Notes: a model not told the origin generated them from the letters alone. 22,209 nt of DNA from Chara braunii (GCA_003427395.1 BFEA01000571.1:46806-69014); one strand, 5' to 3'; shown: positions 8,957 through 19,216, numbered from the stretch's first letter. Made by a program: numbers and translations.

Positions 8957-9352
8957 CCTCATAGTGCCCGTAAAAAAACTAGCTTTTTAATCTTAGAGTC
9001 TTAGTGTTATGATTCTGGTTGTTCGTTGCCTGAAGGCCAACACTCACTCACATAGACTTCTGCACATGCCCATACATACACAGAAGGAAGGGGAGAGGAT
9101 AGGAGTATCACACCGCACAGGGAGAGATAGGCACAGCGGAAGACTTGACCATGCGGTATGACAGGGTACACTGAAAGTGCAATTCACTCCACTCAATCCA
9201 CACAACCAGTCGTAGAGAAAAGCCGAGCAGATCACATCCAGAGAACAATGAAACGATGATAGTCCAAACACAGTATCACACTGTTTATTAAACTCAGAGT
9301 CTCGAATTGTCAGGATAACTTCAGTACTACAGTGCGCTGCTCAGAAATGAGC
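8957..9352. other. No recognised feature
   Basis: Apart from the second gtgcccgtaaaaaa copy at about 8964, this stretch shows no gene, RNA or named repeat. Confidence 0.45.
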
Positions 9353-9631
9353 AGCGCTTCACTCCCCAACCCTGAATAACACCCGAAACACCCCCTGAGA
9401 CCCAGAAACATCAAGCGCCACCCAGATACAGCCTCCTGGGGGCAGCGCCACCCTGAAACAGGCCTCTGAGGCCAAGCGCCACTCAGAGGATGAAGAAGAA
9501 GACCAGCGCCACAGTAACTGATGATGACGAAGTGTCGGGAGGCTTCCCGGGTGGAAGCCTGCAGCAGCGCCACCAAACCCTGACAAGATGATCTCTGAGA
9601 TGAAGAGCTGCAGCTATGGCTGCAGCGCCAA
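9353..9631. repeat. Short motif agcgccac phased at 30-31 bp
   Basis: The motif agcgcca(c) starts at 9414, 9444, 9475, 9505, 9566 and 9624, with a variant agcgcttc at 9353. Spacings are 61, 30, 31, 30, 61 and 58, that is, multiples of about 30.5 bp. The segments between differ strongly, though ccagatacagcctcctgggg and ccctgaaacaggcctctgagg are related. This is probably an ancient minisatellite whose core is best preserved. The minus-strand open frame over it is repetitive and unassigned. Confidence 0.7.
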
Positions 9632-11601
9632 CCCTCTGGGACCCCACTCCGGAGAGGGTCCAGCAGGGCACCAATCTCTCTCGCCTCCAGCAGACCTCGA
9701 TACCCCAGACCTCTGTCAGCCCCTACGTGCTGGCAGAGTACAGCGCAGGTCCCAGCTATGGCCTGCACTCCGAAGGTCTGGCTATGCCCGTCTCCTTCCA
9801 CGCTGAGCCGTCACCACTTCCGGTTCATGCATAGCGCAGCCGCGATGTACTCGGTACCAATTGCCAAAAGCCCTGAACCGATGTGCCCATCCTACTTCTA
9901 GCCTACACCGACCTAGACCGGACTGACTGACCGACCGGTACCGTTTCTGTTTTGGCCTCTCGGCCTTTACCGGACCCGGCTATAGGCTATAGGACCGTCT
10001 ATCAGAATAGGCCCTTAGGGCCTGTCTGTCCTAGGGTAGCCCGGGCCTGCTATACGCAGTTAGGGTAACTGTAGGGAATCCAGTTAGTACCGAGCCTGTA
10101 TTTTCCCGAATTTGCAGATATGTCCCTCACGGATTTCCCTCACAGGTAGGTCTCTCAGTTAGCCCTCAGCCAAACAAAATTCCGAATCTATCTACCTATG
10201 GTACAGCCTCGACAGAGAGAGGCTACAGGCGACCAGAAAACAGCAAGTCATTGCATTAGACTATACTGCAGGCGGTGGATCAATGGAAAATTCAGAATCC
10301 CATGAAATCCAGTACCGGATTGCATATCAATCTAACGAGAGTTGTATTAGTCTGCTGGATGGAATTGTGTTAGAATGCCGGGCCAGAGTGTTTATTTATA
10401 GTGAACACCAGTACTTGGCCCAGCTATCTGCAGTAAAAACGGATCCCAGACGTGGTGGCCCGTGGTAAAAAAATAGAGTAGAAACGTTTCTAGTCGGATG
10501 AATTTGGGTGTTCCTGTAGTGGCCTGTACTTTTCCTAACATCATGGCTTGTATACCGGCACAACTTTAGGAACTACTGGTGGTTTTAACTCCTGATCCCA
10601 AAACGGTCGTCTGAACTGTGACCCTTATTTCAGCCTGAGTTTGCTGAGACAGCAGTGTTAACTGTGACACTGATTTTTATCTTGACTTTCCTATACCGGA
10701 TGCATCTCCAGCAGCTGGCCTGGTCTCTAGTTCCTTTAGTTATCAGTATAGAGTTGTCTAGTATTGCTGCCACAGCCGGTGCATACTTCACCCAAATCCA
10801 CCTCAGGCTTAGAGCACAGGCCACCGACTATACTGTGCAAGGTGGGTGTGGCGGTGTCCCCGTGAATTGTGTGTTACCCTGCTACAGACTGAGCTGGAAA
10901 ACTCACTTTGTGTCCTGTCAGAGGAAAACCAGCCCTGGCGGCTGAGGGGCTTAGGCACGAGCCTGCATAACTGACCGATTCAGGCGTCGAACCGTACCAT
11001 GTAAATTGGACAGTGAAGCGCCCAAAAGGGGACGGTGATTCACTGAAGGAGACGCTGTCCTAAGAGACTTTCAAGTTTCTAGCTGTGGATGTATTCAGCT
11101 GTACAGAGACTACCGACTAGTCTCGCTTGGTAACGAGGGAGAGGGATGGTGGCTCACCTAACAAGATAGCCAGGATTAATAGACTGAAGCCATAGTGCTT
11201 AGGGTGTATTCAATCTCATGCACTTGTCCATGCTCAATACACAGCCCAATGAGTTGGTGGCACGTAACTTGCGCACCTCGGACAGCGACCATTCAGACAC
11301 TCGTGATAGGCCGATATAAACAGAAGTCTCAGAGAAACTCCGTCTTATTCCTAACTTTGTTTAAGTCCTTGTTTGAAACTTTGTTTAAGCCCTTGTTTGA
11401 ATTTGTTTCCAATTTTCAATGTTAACAGAACTGCACAGTGCCAAGAAATGGGATTCTTCCAGAACACGTAAAGGATTAAACAAGACTAAAGGAGGAGAGA
11501 AGTGGGAATGGAAGCTTGTGGGCGGCGGGGGGAAGGTGGTTGAGTGTCAGTAACGGATTTTGGAGGATAGTGAGAGGAAAGGCAGGGCTTACATGTATCC
11601 A
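9632..11601. other. No recognised gene; GC-palindrome patches
   Basis: A patch at 9920-10060 is rich in cctagggta, ggcccttagggcc and cccgggcc palindromes, similar in style to 21120-21500. The motif gctatggc(c)tgc at 9614 and 9757 also recurs at about 21008. From 10070 to 11600 I see no exon, RNA gene or defined repeat, except an imperfect internal repeat (tttgtttaagtccttgtttga type) at 11357-11405. Confidence 0.45.
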
Positions 11602-11753
11602 TCAGTGCTCTTTTTTTTTTTTCTTTTTTTCTTTTTTCTTTTTTGGAAGTGACCGGCCCCGGTTAATTCAGAAATACTCGTTCCATTCATCTAGGTCCAT
11701 CAGGACTCGAACTTAGGTCTGGGTGTACCAACTGAGCTAAGCTCCTCGGTGCT
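11602..11753 (-). mobile_element. tRNA-derived SINE copy 2
   Basis: On the minus strand the tRNA head reads gagcttagctcagttggtac (A-box, 11726-11739). About 20 bases later comes agttcgagtcc (B-box, 11703-11713), then ccggggccggtcac and an A-rich tail (T-rich 11611-11644 on plus). A short possible target duplication is tcagtgct (11602-11609) against tcggtgct (11746-11753). The body is shorter than in copies 1 and 3. Confidence 0.75.
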
Positions 11754-11984
11754 TGTAGATCATTGTCAGTTTATACTACCCCCCGTACTGTGTCAGGTAG
11801 GTTAAGGCAGTTGGCTCTGTTTTGCTGATGTACATATTGGCGTGAATGAAGTCACATTGTTACACTCTTAAAGATAATATATTGTCATCAACTTATATTT
11901 CGTTTTCGCATTTTGAAACATTGTTCAACGTACGGGTTGCTGCAAATTATGAACACAATGGTTGTGTGGTATGTGTGGATGCAC

Positions 11985-12194
11985 TTCTTTCTCGTTATCT
12001 TTTTTTTTTTCTTTCTTTTTTCTGACAACAAGCGGGCAACCGCCTTGAGATATCATCTCATCATTGAACTGACTGGCCCCAGGTTATTAGGAATTTATCC
12101 TTCGATGTTCATCTGCTTGAATCTCGATTCGAACTCAGGTCTGTTCAAGGGTACCCGAACTGAGCTAGTTGTGTTGGTGTTTCTTCCTCGTATC
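11985..12194 (-). mobile_element. tRNA-derived SINE copy 3 (most complete)
   Basis: On the minus strand an A-box, ctagctcagttcgg (12156-12168), and a B-box, gagttcgaatc, lie at tRNA-like spacing. The body reads ggccagtcagttcaatgatg and caaggcggttgcccgc, then an A/AG-rich tail. The same body words occur in copy 1. Flanks ttctttctcgttatc (11985-11999) and ttcttcctcgtatc (12181-12194) look like an imperfect target duplication. It sits about 250 bp upstream of UVR8 exon a, in antisense. Confidence 0.8.
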
Positions 12195-12442
12195 ATGATC
12201 GCTTTTGCTGCCATTTTTTGTCTTTGGTATCCATGCAAATTATCATGTAATTATGTAATTGGCAAATTGCTATGCGCCATCTAATCATACTACTAAGGTG
12301 TTCTTTTGAAGTTTTGAGTCAAAAGTGGTTGACACTTGTTTTTTGTTGTCTTGAATGTTTTCTGAAATTGTCCAATATGATGACATCACACTCTCTGTTG
12401 TGATGGAATGACCATCCATGGGCCGATCATCATTTTCTTCAG

Positions 12443-12524
12443 CTGGGGTCGAAATCAAAACGGGCAGCTGGGACTAGGGCACAATGAAGACTCATTGGTA
12501 CCGCAAAGAGTGGAGGCTTTTGAG
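12443..12524 (+). CDS. UVR8: UVR8 exon a (first visible exon; blade strand with WGRNQNGQLGLG motif)
   Basis: This internal exon of a UVR8-type UV-B photoreceptor encodes 27 complete codons after one leading base, which completes a split codon. The translation starts WGRNQNGQLGLG and ends RVEAFE. This is the RCC1-repeat signature, and the wording is specific to UVR8 rather than to general RCC1 proteins. By position the third residue, Arg, equals Arabidopsis R146, which forms a dimer salt bridge with E182. The acceptor is a pyrimidine-rich run ending in cag at 12442. The donor is GAG|gtctgg, a weak match to the consensus, but it is fixed by gapless continuation into the next exon in phase 0. 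The preceding exon, which should end just before the SWGRNQ block, is not visible anywhere upstream in the window. UVR8 acts in cytoplasm and nucleus: UV-B monomerises the dimer, which then binds COP1. Family membership is recognised from memory of the family; no alignment was run. Confidence 0.88.
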
Positions 12525-13273
12525 GTCTGGTGCACGTATGCCATTAAGACGTTTCCTTTTCCTCCCTTGATCTCCACCGGTCCCTCCGCCCCTTCCCCCC
12601 GCTCCTTTTCCTGCCCCGTATTTCCTTTGGCCTCACTGCACCATATCACATGTCACAGCATATAGGGAGGAGGTGGCGGGGTCTGGGAGCCTTGGCCGCA
12701 TAGCTACGGTACACCAACATTGAGAGTGCCGCAACCTGAAGGTATTTGTTATTTATTTCCTGCCCAAAAGTTGGACCTTTGTCCCATGGTGTTGTCTATC
12801 TAGTCCCTTAGTACATACGGGGGTGTATGGATAATCCTCCACCTCTCCCCACTTGATTTTTTTTGCCTATGCTTTGCCCCTGTATTTGTCATCCATGGTT
12901 GGCGCTTTTGTTGTACCCGGATGTGTCTAATGGGCAGTTATGTTTTTTATCTAATGGCTAAAGGTCCGAGTTGTATGACAAGATGAGCCCGTTATAGGCC
13001 CGGCGGAACATATAACTCCAGGTGTGAGAAAAACAGGGCGAGGCGGGGGGGTGAGGGAACCATTTGCGCCATCTGCCACACTACAGCCTATCACTCCAAA
13101 ATCTCCAAATGGCGAGATGGGGAGGTGGGGGCAACTGTGATGTCCAATTGAAGTTATTGAAACACATGCATGCAATGTTTTCGGCTGATGTGCAGGTGCC
13201 CAAATACTTCAAATGAAAGACAGATTGTTCAATCTATGCTGATGCTAAAATAGCCATTTCGGATCTCTGCGTG

Positions 13274-13335
13274 TTTTTTTTTTTTTTTTTTTTTTTTTTT
13301 TTGTAGTTCGAAAGTGGGTCCAACGTCCCTTACAT
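13274..13335 (-). repeat. T29 tract plus retroelement 3' end
   Basis: A T29 run (13274-13302) is followed by gtagttcgaaag and gggtccaacgtccctta. The same order occurs at 3502-3583. Read on the minus strand this is an element end followed by poly(A). The 5' limit is unknown. Confidence 0.5.
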
Positions 13336-14023
13336 GAAAAACCCACTCCGTCCTTCCTCCCTTTATGGATGAGGGACCCTGAGGCAGCCACAGTGATCAC
13401 TTCCTTTTCTAAGAAAGGATACACCACTCTGCTCCGCCCCCATGACAATGAGCGTCCTTGTGTCTCCCCTCTCATCTTATCTTTCTGCCTGCCTGACATT
13501 CCTATTCCTGTTCCTCATGAGCTACCCCCACCATCAGCAGGCAGAGCTATTTAATATAAAGGTATGGCTGGGGACATTTTTTCTCCGACAGATTTTCCCA
13601 TTTTTTGATGGCTCTTTGCCATAATTCTGTCTGCATGTTGACGTTCCACAAAACAGTGGGCTGCTGATTGTTTTTGGAATCATAATAAAGTTAAATAAAC
13701 TTAAATAAAGTCACGCATTCTGCATAACGGGGATTCCGCCGTACTGAGACTTTGTCTTCTTCTCCGTCCGGCCATTCATTTACTACTGGGACAGCTCGAT
13801 CAAGCAAAAGCCACTGTAAACCTGTAACTTTCTGTGGTCTGATGGAGATGTAATATACCCCCCAGGGCGGATGATTCATGACGTCCAAGGGGATCTGCAT
13901 ATGCTTGGGCCATCTTTGTGCAATAATAATCAAAGCCGGGTCTGCCAAGTTCTCTCTTACACAATAACCCCTATTGACCGTTTATTCTTTCATCATGATC
14001 AATCTACGAGCGCCCCCCCGGCG

Positions 14024-14039
14024 CCCCCCCCCCCCCCCC
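14024..14039. repeat. C16 homopolymer
   Basis: Sixteen C bases follow gcgcccccccggcg and precede tctttttcag. The last part mimics a splice acceptor, but no family-like exon follows. Confidence 0.9.
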
Positions 14040-14324
14040 TCTTTTTCAGATGAAAGTTACCATCCCCATTTCGCTGGATCAAACTCCAACTCTTCTATGT
14101 CCCTGATCAATCATCCTATATAGCACTGGCAACACTTCCGTTTGCTTATGATGCCCTGAGCTCATTCTCTTCCTTTGAATCCTTTTCCTTGCCCCTTTCA
14201 TAAGTTGTCCATCTTTGACCCTTACCCCTTCTCTGTGGCTTTTTCAATGCTCTCACCTTGCGGCACAGTTGATGCACATTAAATTCCAGAGTTGTTAGCT
14301 CCTGCTCTAAGGTTTCTGGTAACT

Positions 14325-14428
14325 TTCTGCCAAGTGTTTTTTTTTTTTTTTTTTTTNTTTTTTTTTTAACTTAGAACAGGTCTTTATGGTCCTGGCTCCA
14401 TGTCCAGTCTGCTTCTGCCAAGGTTTTT
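14325..14428 (-). repeat. Poly(A) insertion between direct repeats, with an ambiguous base
   Basis: A T-run of about 30 bases (14338-14367) contains an N at 14357, so the assembled length is uncertain. The run and about 43 bases of unique sequence lie between ttctgccaag copies at about 14326 and 14413. On the minus strand this is a short poly(A)-tailed insert. I do not recognise the unique part as a known RNA. Confidence 0.5.
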
Positions 14429-14914
14429 GATTGATCTTTAGGCGCAAATATCTCAAACACAGTGAAAGCCCTTGCTTGTCATCAGTAGGCAAAATTTGGA
14501 GCCACCGAAGGATTGGATTGGATTGGGCTTTCACTGTAGCCCAATCCCCTTGCTTCCATCTTTCATTTTCTTTAAGAAGTTTTTACCAATCAAAGGTATG
14601 CTACTATGCTGCTGTGCGTCCACCATATTTCATCTGCATTTTGTTCCAGATAATGTCAAACTTTTAGTGTCGGTGGTCTTAGTTGCCGGATGGATTTCCT
14701 TGTGTTAGAAGTCTGGTCCCACAGATGGTTAATTTGCCACACTCCCCATTCCACCCATGCTCTCTCCAGTGGGTTATTCGTTCCCTGAGAATCTCCACAG
14801 TTTTCTGTTCCCATCAGTTATGACTGTGTTCCCGAATAACGGTTGGCGGAGGACCTCTTTTTAATAGGTTGGCTGTCTTATTTGCTCAGGAAAAAAATCC
14901 CTCCATACATTAAT

Positions 14915-15009
14915 AAGACTTCTCCAATTGGCTAAGATCAAGTGTAGTATCTGTTCTGATCAGTTTAATAATAATAAAAAAAAAAAAAAAAAAAAAAGAC
15001 TTCTCCAAT
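14915..15009 (+). pseudogene. Truncated U2 snRNA retrocopy with poly(A) tail and 14-bp target duplication
   Basis: Bases 14929-14970 match U2 snRNA from its tggctaagatcaagtg segment through gtagtatctgttct to cagtttaata. This includes the branch-point recognition sequence GTAGTA. Both ends of U2 are missing: it starts about nucleotide 18 and stops near 60, then passes into an A-tail (14971-14997). The insert is bounded by a perfect repeat of aagacttctccaat at 14915-14928 and 14996-15009. It has no promoter and cannot be a working U2 gene. Confidence 0.92.
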
Positions 15010-15651
15010 GCTTGAGTGCTTCCTTGAGAAAGGATTGACTGTCAGTGCGGCCCCGCAATGTTCAGCCCTACATCCCTTCTCGAACACATTGATTCGTTCC
15101 TGCATAACATCCAAAAACAGCCACGAGTCGTCCCTCTCAGTCTGGCCAGGGCAGATTGCCTGCGAAGACCCTAAACCCTTGGGGGCCTCTATTCCTGTGC
15201 ATGCAATTTCCTCCCACTCCAATATATTGCCACCAGGTGGCGTCGGCTGAAGAAAGGGAGTACTCCTGACAAAACTGCTAAGTCTGACATCGGAGCTTCA
15301 GTGACCGGGGAGCCCTTGGCCCATTGTTAATTGCTGCATAACCCCTACTCTTTGTCTGTGGCCCCGGCTGTCTCATCCCCGGGGGCAGGGCGCAGTCCTA
15401 CACAGCGCTGGCCGCCTGGGATACCCCGGGGGGTCGACTGCCCAGGCTGTCAGCAGATCACTGATTGCAGCGGAACTGCTCAACCTAGACAGTCGCCTGG
15501 CCGTCTCAGATGGACTTGATTCCTGGCGCTAACTTTTATGTAGCAGTTCACTGTCAAACCATAGGTCAAAATCGATGGAGAATCCAACATTTGGATGGAG
15601 ATGGATTCAGGCTGGAGTTTGGATGGAAAAGCTAACAAATCCATTCGGAAA

Positions 15652-15724
15652 GCTCTCCTCTCCTCTCCTCTCCTCTTCTCACCTCTCCTCTCCTCTCCTC
15701 TCCTCTCCTCTCCTCTCCTCTCCT
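15652..15724. repeat. (TCCTC)n pentanucleotide microsatellite
   Basis: About fourteen units with one interruption (ttctcacctc near 15675). Open frames on either strand across it are repeat translations. Confidence 0.95.
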
Positions 15725-16947
15725 TTTCGAAAGCAAACCAATTGATTTTGCCCTCGAGAATTCTCTCCAATTTAATCCCATACTTGTCGCACTGTTCCCT
15801 AATGGCTTGCTCCTTGATAAGGGAATTATTAATCTTGAAGAAACTTTTGCCAGTAGCGTTGTCAAGTGTATGCCTTCATATCTGGGATTTGATCGGATGC
15901 CTTTGTCTTTGAATTTGTAGACGTGAATCTTTCTTCCTTTGCTTGAATGGACCTCTTAAAAGAACGTTAGCCACAGCACACTAGTTGCTGAAGCTATATA
16001 CAACTGTATATCATGGCTCTCATGATGATGATGAGGTTCGCCCGGAGTTTTCAAGAGAGCCAGACTCTGGGTGGGTACATTTACCCATGCTGCACTTCCT
16101 CCACACAGAGGTAATTTTGTATCACTTGGCTAAGGGGCCAGGCTCCACCGATGCCAGTGGAGCGTGGCCCCCTAAATATTAAGAGATGACTGGGGACACT
16201 AGACAACCCAAGGCCAGAATTTGTATGAAAAATTTGGTGGGATGCAGGTCTGGTAGAACCGTAGATTCGACGTAGAACATAGACTTGCTGCTTTTACTCT
16301 TGGCCCCAATAGGTAGGGCATCACGACTAGCCATCTTGATCGGTGCTGGTAAGAACACACTGACAAGGTGGACTCTGTAGCCATAGCTGCTCTCCATATC
16401 TGGGAACTTGGAAGAGAAGCCCAGTAGCAGGCTAACAGGTGGTGCTAGGGTGAGGTGACTGATCAGGTTAGGTAAGCTTTGTCTGATGAGGTGTATAACG
16501 TCCATATAGAAAATAGGAGAGACAGATAGACAGACGGAGAGACACGAAGAGACAGAGAGAGGGACAGACAGGCATTTGTTCATGGATAAACAATATGGAA
16601 AATCCGAAAATGCTTTGGAGTTCGGACAAAAGGTGTGTGTAATAACTTTGTAATAAGTTTGTATTGCTATTCTGGACATCACTTTCGTTTCCTCGGATTT
16701 TGATCTGAGTCTTTTTAATCTCTCTTAGCTTCTAATTTGGAGGCATAAATTTCGACCTGTGTATCTACAGTGCTTGCGAAGAGCACTGTACGATGTGAAT
16801 ACAAATGCAAACCTGGTATGTGTGCATTGTTACCGGCTGAAGCACTGCAGTGAAACGAATAACAAATGCCAAATTAAGAAGTTGAGATGGCATTATGTTG
16901 GTAATGAGATATTCGTACAATGCATGTGTGACCAGTCTCTTGCACAG

Positions 16948-17103
16948 GGATGTAAGGTGAAAATGCTTGCAGCTGGTGCAGAGCACACCGCAGCAGTTAC
17001 TGAGGATGGAAAACTCTACGGTTGGGGATGGGGCAAGTATGGGAATCTTGGCCATGGCGATCGCCAGGATAGAATGCTTCCAGCACTAGTTACAGCTGTT
17101 GAG
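16948..17103 (+). CDS. UVR8: UVR8 exon b (complete blade, GAEHT motif)
   Basis: The exon has 52 codons, starts in phase 0 after tcttgcacag and ends GAG|gtgcgt. The peptide begins GCKVKMLAAGAEHTAAVTED and continues with LYGWGWGKYGNLGHGD. This is one RCC1/UVR8 propeller repeat. The Glu of GAEHT lies 36 residues after the exon-a Arg, the same spacing as R146 to E182 in Arabidopsis UVR8. The two Trp of GWGW fall 14 and 16 residues further on, matching W196 and W198. The open frame extends upstream into the intron to 16759, but that part has no family similarity and the acceptor at 16946-16947 is good, so I exclude it. The intron before it is 4,423 bp and the one after it 2,113 bp. Nothing in the exon looks broken. 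Confidence 0.92.
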
Positions 17104-17169
17104 GTGCGTTTGGCTATCTAGAACGCCTCTTCACATGGTTGCATTCAAACAGGTTGGAGTGTGTGCTGT

Positions 17170-17171
<2 letters not shown>

Positions 17172-17239
<68 letters not shown>
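17172..17239. repeat. (TG)n microsatellite
   Basis: A perfect run of 34 TG units lies 69 bp after the exon b donor. Confidence 0.97.
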
Positions 17240-17244
<5 letters not shown>

Positions 17245-18671
17245 CCGTGCACGCTCACATGCACATGTGTGTCGATTTTCTCCCCAAACGTGTTAAAGAA
17301 AGAGAATAATTGAAAAGGCCATTCTTTACTAAACCCATCGATGTTTGTATTCATCCTCATTGTCCTGGATGGTTGGAATTGTAATTGGTACAAGTAAGCT
17401 TCACATCTAATGGTGCTTTTACTTCTTGCATATTCAAGTGATGTTCTTGCACTTAGTGTGATACAATGATCCACACAAATGGTAGTCTGAGATGTCTGCA
17501 ATTTTCTGAAAAAGTGCTGTCTTTTGATCTGATTTCTGAAAAGTCCGATTTTGATGCTGTTTTGTCACGACTTGCAGTGTTTTCTAAGTTTGTGGGTGAT
17601 ATGTGAACTGCCACTAACGTATGTGTGCGGTGTGCTGGCCTGAGTCTGAGTCTGGGTCCGTGTGCTAACTCTGTTGCCCATGATGTGTGGCTGTGACTCA
17701 ACCAGGGACAAAGTAGCAAGTAGATACAACTACAGGGACAAGAGTGAAATTGGGCACCGGACACACCTGCAGGAAGGCCAGGACAGACAGGGGCAGAAGT
17801 AGAATTTGTCTAATACCCAGTAGGGATCTTCCAGCAACTCAGGTTGGCCAATCTGAAGCCGGAAGGCTTAAAAGCTCCGATAGATGCCAAAAGAGGTCAT
17901 GAGTACTGAAGGCCGTATGTAGGTAGATTCCAGGCTAGGTACAGGACCTGGGGTATGATTGCAGACTGAAATGATGTTCCCGTCCAAAGGCAGGAACTCC
18001 TGGTGGGCCTAGTGCACCGGCGTGGGAGTAGCACCCGGCGGAAAGGTCTGTAGGGGGGGGGTGAGCAAGAGGACATCAGTCGGGACAAGTAAGCACTTTG
18101 CTCATTCAACCGGCAGCCGTGCTGGTGCTCCACCTTGAGGGAGAAGTTGGTGGACGTCCTGGAGGTTGAAGGTCTAGCCGGAGGGTGAAGGAGAAGACCT
18201 CTACGGCTATGGAGTAGTGGGGAGAGGTTGAAGTAGCTCTAGGCTATGGAGGCAAGGGAGAGTGTCCACTAGCCACGCTGTGGGAGCCAACAAGAAGACT
18301 GACCTTCGGCTATGGTTGACTGACATCTTCAGGTTCATGGTTTGTGCTAAATCAAGGACCCGGTTGGGGATGAACTCTACAGGTATTGTAGACTTGGTGG
18401 TAGTGGAGAGGGGAGAAGATGTGTTGTTCGTTGAGCATAAGAGGTAGCCTTTGTTAACTGCCATGGTCAGTAGCCATGCCAGTGTGGAAGGATTGTGAAG
18501 TACGCTAAAGCAGAGCTCTTTCCACGGCTGGCAGTAGGGGGGAACAATCTGACATTGCTTCTGGTTCATTCATTCGCTGTTGTTGTTGATTATTCTTACC
18601 ACGATACTAGAGGTGATAAAGTGGGAGCGATGATGGGGATAAGGAGGGAGATGATATTGGTTCCAACTTGT

Positions 18672-18778
18672 GTTTCTCTTCTTCTTCTTCTTTCCTCCCT
18701 TCTTCTTCTTCCCATTTCTCGTTCTTCTTCTTCTTCTTCTTCTTCTTCTTTTTTTTTTTTTTCTTTTTTTTTTTTTTT
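18672..18778. repeat. TTC tract and T-rich run
   Basis: An imperfect (TTC)n passes into (TTC)9 and then a T-rich run with one C. The T-rich part (18749-18778) is the A-tail, on the minus strand, of the neighbouring U6 retrocopy. Some TTC may have grown out of that tail. Confidence 0.85.
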
Positions 18779-18858
18779 CGTAGGGGCCATGCTAATCTTC
18801 TCTGCATCGTTCCAATTTTAACCGATGTCCCGAAGGACCCTTTCCTCGTTCTTCTTCT
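18711..18858 (-). pseudogene. Truncated U6 snRNA retrocopy with long A-tail and target duplication
   Basis: On the minus strand 18838 to 18779 reads as U6 from its first base, gtccttcgggacatc, through aaaattggaacgatgcagag and agattagcatggcccct. About 60 nt are kept, then an A-rich tail takes over, so the 3' half of U6 is missing. Flanks 18711-18731 and 18838-18858 match at 19 of 21 positions and share ctcgttcttcttct. Because part of this is TTC repeat, only the ctcgttc core is strong evidence of a target duplication. Confidence 0.88.
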
Positions 18859-18883
18859 ATCTGAGTTGCAATTCTTTCATAAC

Positions 18884-18884
<1 letters not shown>

Positions 18885-18926
<42 letters not shown>

Positions 18927-19010
18927 ATGCGTATGTGCATTGCGTGTGTGTGTGTGTATGTGTGTCTCTATGTGTGTGTGTGTGTGTGTTTGTGTGCGTG
19001 TGTGTCCATG
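18885..19010. repeat. (GT)n microsatellite, interrupted
   Basis: A perfect GT run at 18885-18923 is followed by gcgcatgcgtatgtgc and further broken GT tracts to about 19010. It is the second long GT tract in the same intron. Confidence 0.95.
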
Positions 19011-19216
19011 CACATGTGACTGTGTGCGAGTGTGAGGGATGCGGATCGAGTTGCCAGTGGAAAGGGGAAGTATATTTCACAAGGACATACAAAGATTGAT
19101 CTGAGTATGACAAGAGGGAGGAGGAGGACAAAGAAGAGGGAGTTGAAAAGAAAATGGGAAGATGGGACTTCATTAATATCGTCCTGGTATGACAGAAATT
19201 TTGTTTGTGTGCACAG

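Larger units (their letters stand above)
12525..16947 (+). other. UVR8 intron between exons a and b
   Basis: This 4,423-bp U2-type intron (gt at 12525-12526, ag at 16946-16947) has a weak donor, gtctgg. Contents listed separately are the T29 tract at 13274, the C16 tract at 14024, a poly(T) insertion with an ambiguous base at 14357, a retroposed U2 fragment at 14929, and a pentanucleotide satellite at 15652. A loose GACA/GAGA-rich run lies at about 16510-16575. I see nothing recognisable in 12525-13273, 13336-14023, 14429-14914, 15010-15651 or the rest of 15725-16947. The open frames there have no family signature. Confidence 0.8.
17104..19216 (+). other. UVR8 intron between exons b and c
   Basis: This 2,113-bp intron runs from gtgcgt to gtgcacag. 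It holds two GT microsatellites, a TTC tract and a truncated U6 retrocopy, listed separately. Between 17240 and 18671 I see no gene or named repeat. The block at 18170-18310 repeats the word ggctatgg in three imperfect contexts, which looks like decayed low-order repetition. The interval 19011-19216 is purine-rich without coding similarity until the exon. Confidence 0.8.

Noticed and set aside
9353-9631. CRISPR-like spacing of a short repeat
   Set aside because: The repeat is only 8 bp, spacing is in multiples of 30 bp with missing units, and the locus is in a plant-type nuclear genome with no cas genes.
9310-9801. 163-codon minus-strand frame
   Set aside because: It lies over the phased repeat, has a repetitive low-information sequence and no recognisable domain.
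9945-9975. tctcggcctttaccgg resembling the U2 5' end
   Set aside because: The similarity is about a dozen bases and does not continue into the U2 branch-recognition region; the surroundings are GC-palindromic.
16759-16947. Upstream extension of the exon b open frame from an ATG
   Set aside because: The extension has no RCC1 similarity; a good acceptor at 16946-16947 gives exact continuity with exon a.
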